Below, one piece after another: positions 35,765 through 35,948 of a stretch of DNA of 35,948 nt; position 1 is the stretch's first letter, and every line of letters starts with the position of its first letter. The stretch is from Methyloversatilis sp. (lineage in GTDB: Bacteria > Pseudomonadota > Gammaproteobacteria > Burkholderiales > Rhodocyclaceae). Both the position numbers and the translations under genes were made by a program. The stretch covers positions 1 through 35,948 of the forward strand of contig NZ_JAUYNV010000028.1 in the NCBI RefSeq assembly GCF_030698125.1, read 5' to 3'. A model generated the notes under the pieces. It did not search any database, had not been told where the DNA came from, and saw nothing but the letters and a program-made list of their open reading frames with translations.

Positions 35765-35865
35765 TCGTAGGAGCGGACCCTGTCCGCGATGCGCGCGTTG
35801 ATCACGTGATGCCGCATTTCGAAGACCGGATCGCCTGCGGAGGCGGAGCGCGGGTTTCGGCGAGC
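35765..35865 (+). repeat. REP-like repeat unit 2 of the lipA-downstream array
   Basis: It starts TCGTAGGAGCGGACC, 113 bp after unit 1, and aligns with it through GCGTTGATCAC, TGCCGC, TCGAAGA and GGATCGCCTGCG. It ends with the GGGTTTCGGCGAGC tail also seen at 35621-35633. From 35866 to the window end I see no supportable gene or repeat. Confidence 0.75.
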
Positions 35866-35948
35866 ACGGCTCGCCGCCCGTGGAGCTGGTCTGACCGTCC
35901 CCTCGGCCATCAGGTGATCGATGCCCTGCTGGCAGGTCGATTTCGCGA

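Noticed and set aside
35596..35865. CRISPR-like array after lipA
   Set aside because: The units are about 90-100 bp, imperfect, only two to three in number, and lack short regular repeats with unique spacers; they fit a REP-like family.
35866..35948. Possible gene ends running off the right edge on either strand
   Set aside because: Short frames are open, but none shows a recognisable motif or ribosome site, and part overlaps the repeats.

Overview
This looks like a chromosomal segment of a GC-rich betaproteobacterium. The support is the gatCAB, mreBCD-mrdA-rodA-rlpA and dacA-ybeD-lipB-lipA gene sets, the GC-rich codon use, and an integrase very like those of betaproteobacterial and class 1 integrons. 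A Rhodocyclales- or Burkholderiales-like host is a guess; no rRNA or tRNA gene is present to fix it.

Left edge (1-1762): an integron. intI (749-1762, +) encodes a 337-residue integrase whose Arg146, His277, Arg280 and Tyr312 fall at the positions I recall for IntI1. A near-consensus LexA box (721-736) overlaps its promoter. A cassette promoter Pc lies inside intI on the minus strand (TAGACA-17-TAAGCT). An attI core (608-614) and one gene cassette of unknown function follow, running leftwards. The cassette's attC appears to be cut 9 bp after its R'' core by the end of an insertion sequence whose transposase C-terminus occupies the window edge.

1763-6298 (minus): a small membrane protein, a REP-like inverted repeat, then gatC-gatA-(106 aa)-(lipoprotein)-gatB, the tRNA-dependent amidotransferase genes with two small unknown genes between gatA and gatB. 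6299-6532 is the divergent spacer to mreB; I see no convincing promoter in it.

6533-13189 (plus): the rod-shape and peptidoglycan cluster mreB, mreC, mreD, mrdA (PBP2), rodA, rlpA. In E. coli, mrdA-mrdB-rlpA is followed directly by dacA-ybeD-lipB-lipA. Here rlpA and dacA are about 18 kb apart.

13190-31511: the intervening block. It holds two cell-envelope proteins sharing a C-terminal module (a glycine-zipper lipoprotein and a DUF6515-like protein), a CorC/HlyC-type CBS protein, a small membrane protein, and two convergent HME-RND metal-efflux clusters. Cluster 1 (+) has a CzcI-like protein, an outer-membrane factor, an anchored periplasmic protein, a membrane-fusion protein, an RND pump, a small exported protein and an EamA transporter with a His-rich tail. 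Cluster 2 (-) has a CzcI-like protein, an outer-membrane factor, a membrane-fusion protein, an RND pump and a PII-like protein. They meet at a hairpin at 24903-24942. No regulator gene is visible.

31512-35593 (plus): dacA, ybeD, lipB, then about 1 kb with an unknown gene and a ParE-type toxin-antitoxin pair, then lipA. 35594-35948 holds tandem copies of the same repeat family as at 2082-2173 and no supportable gene.
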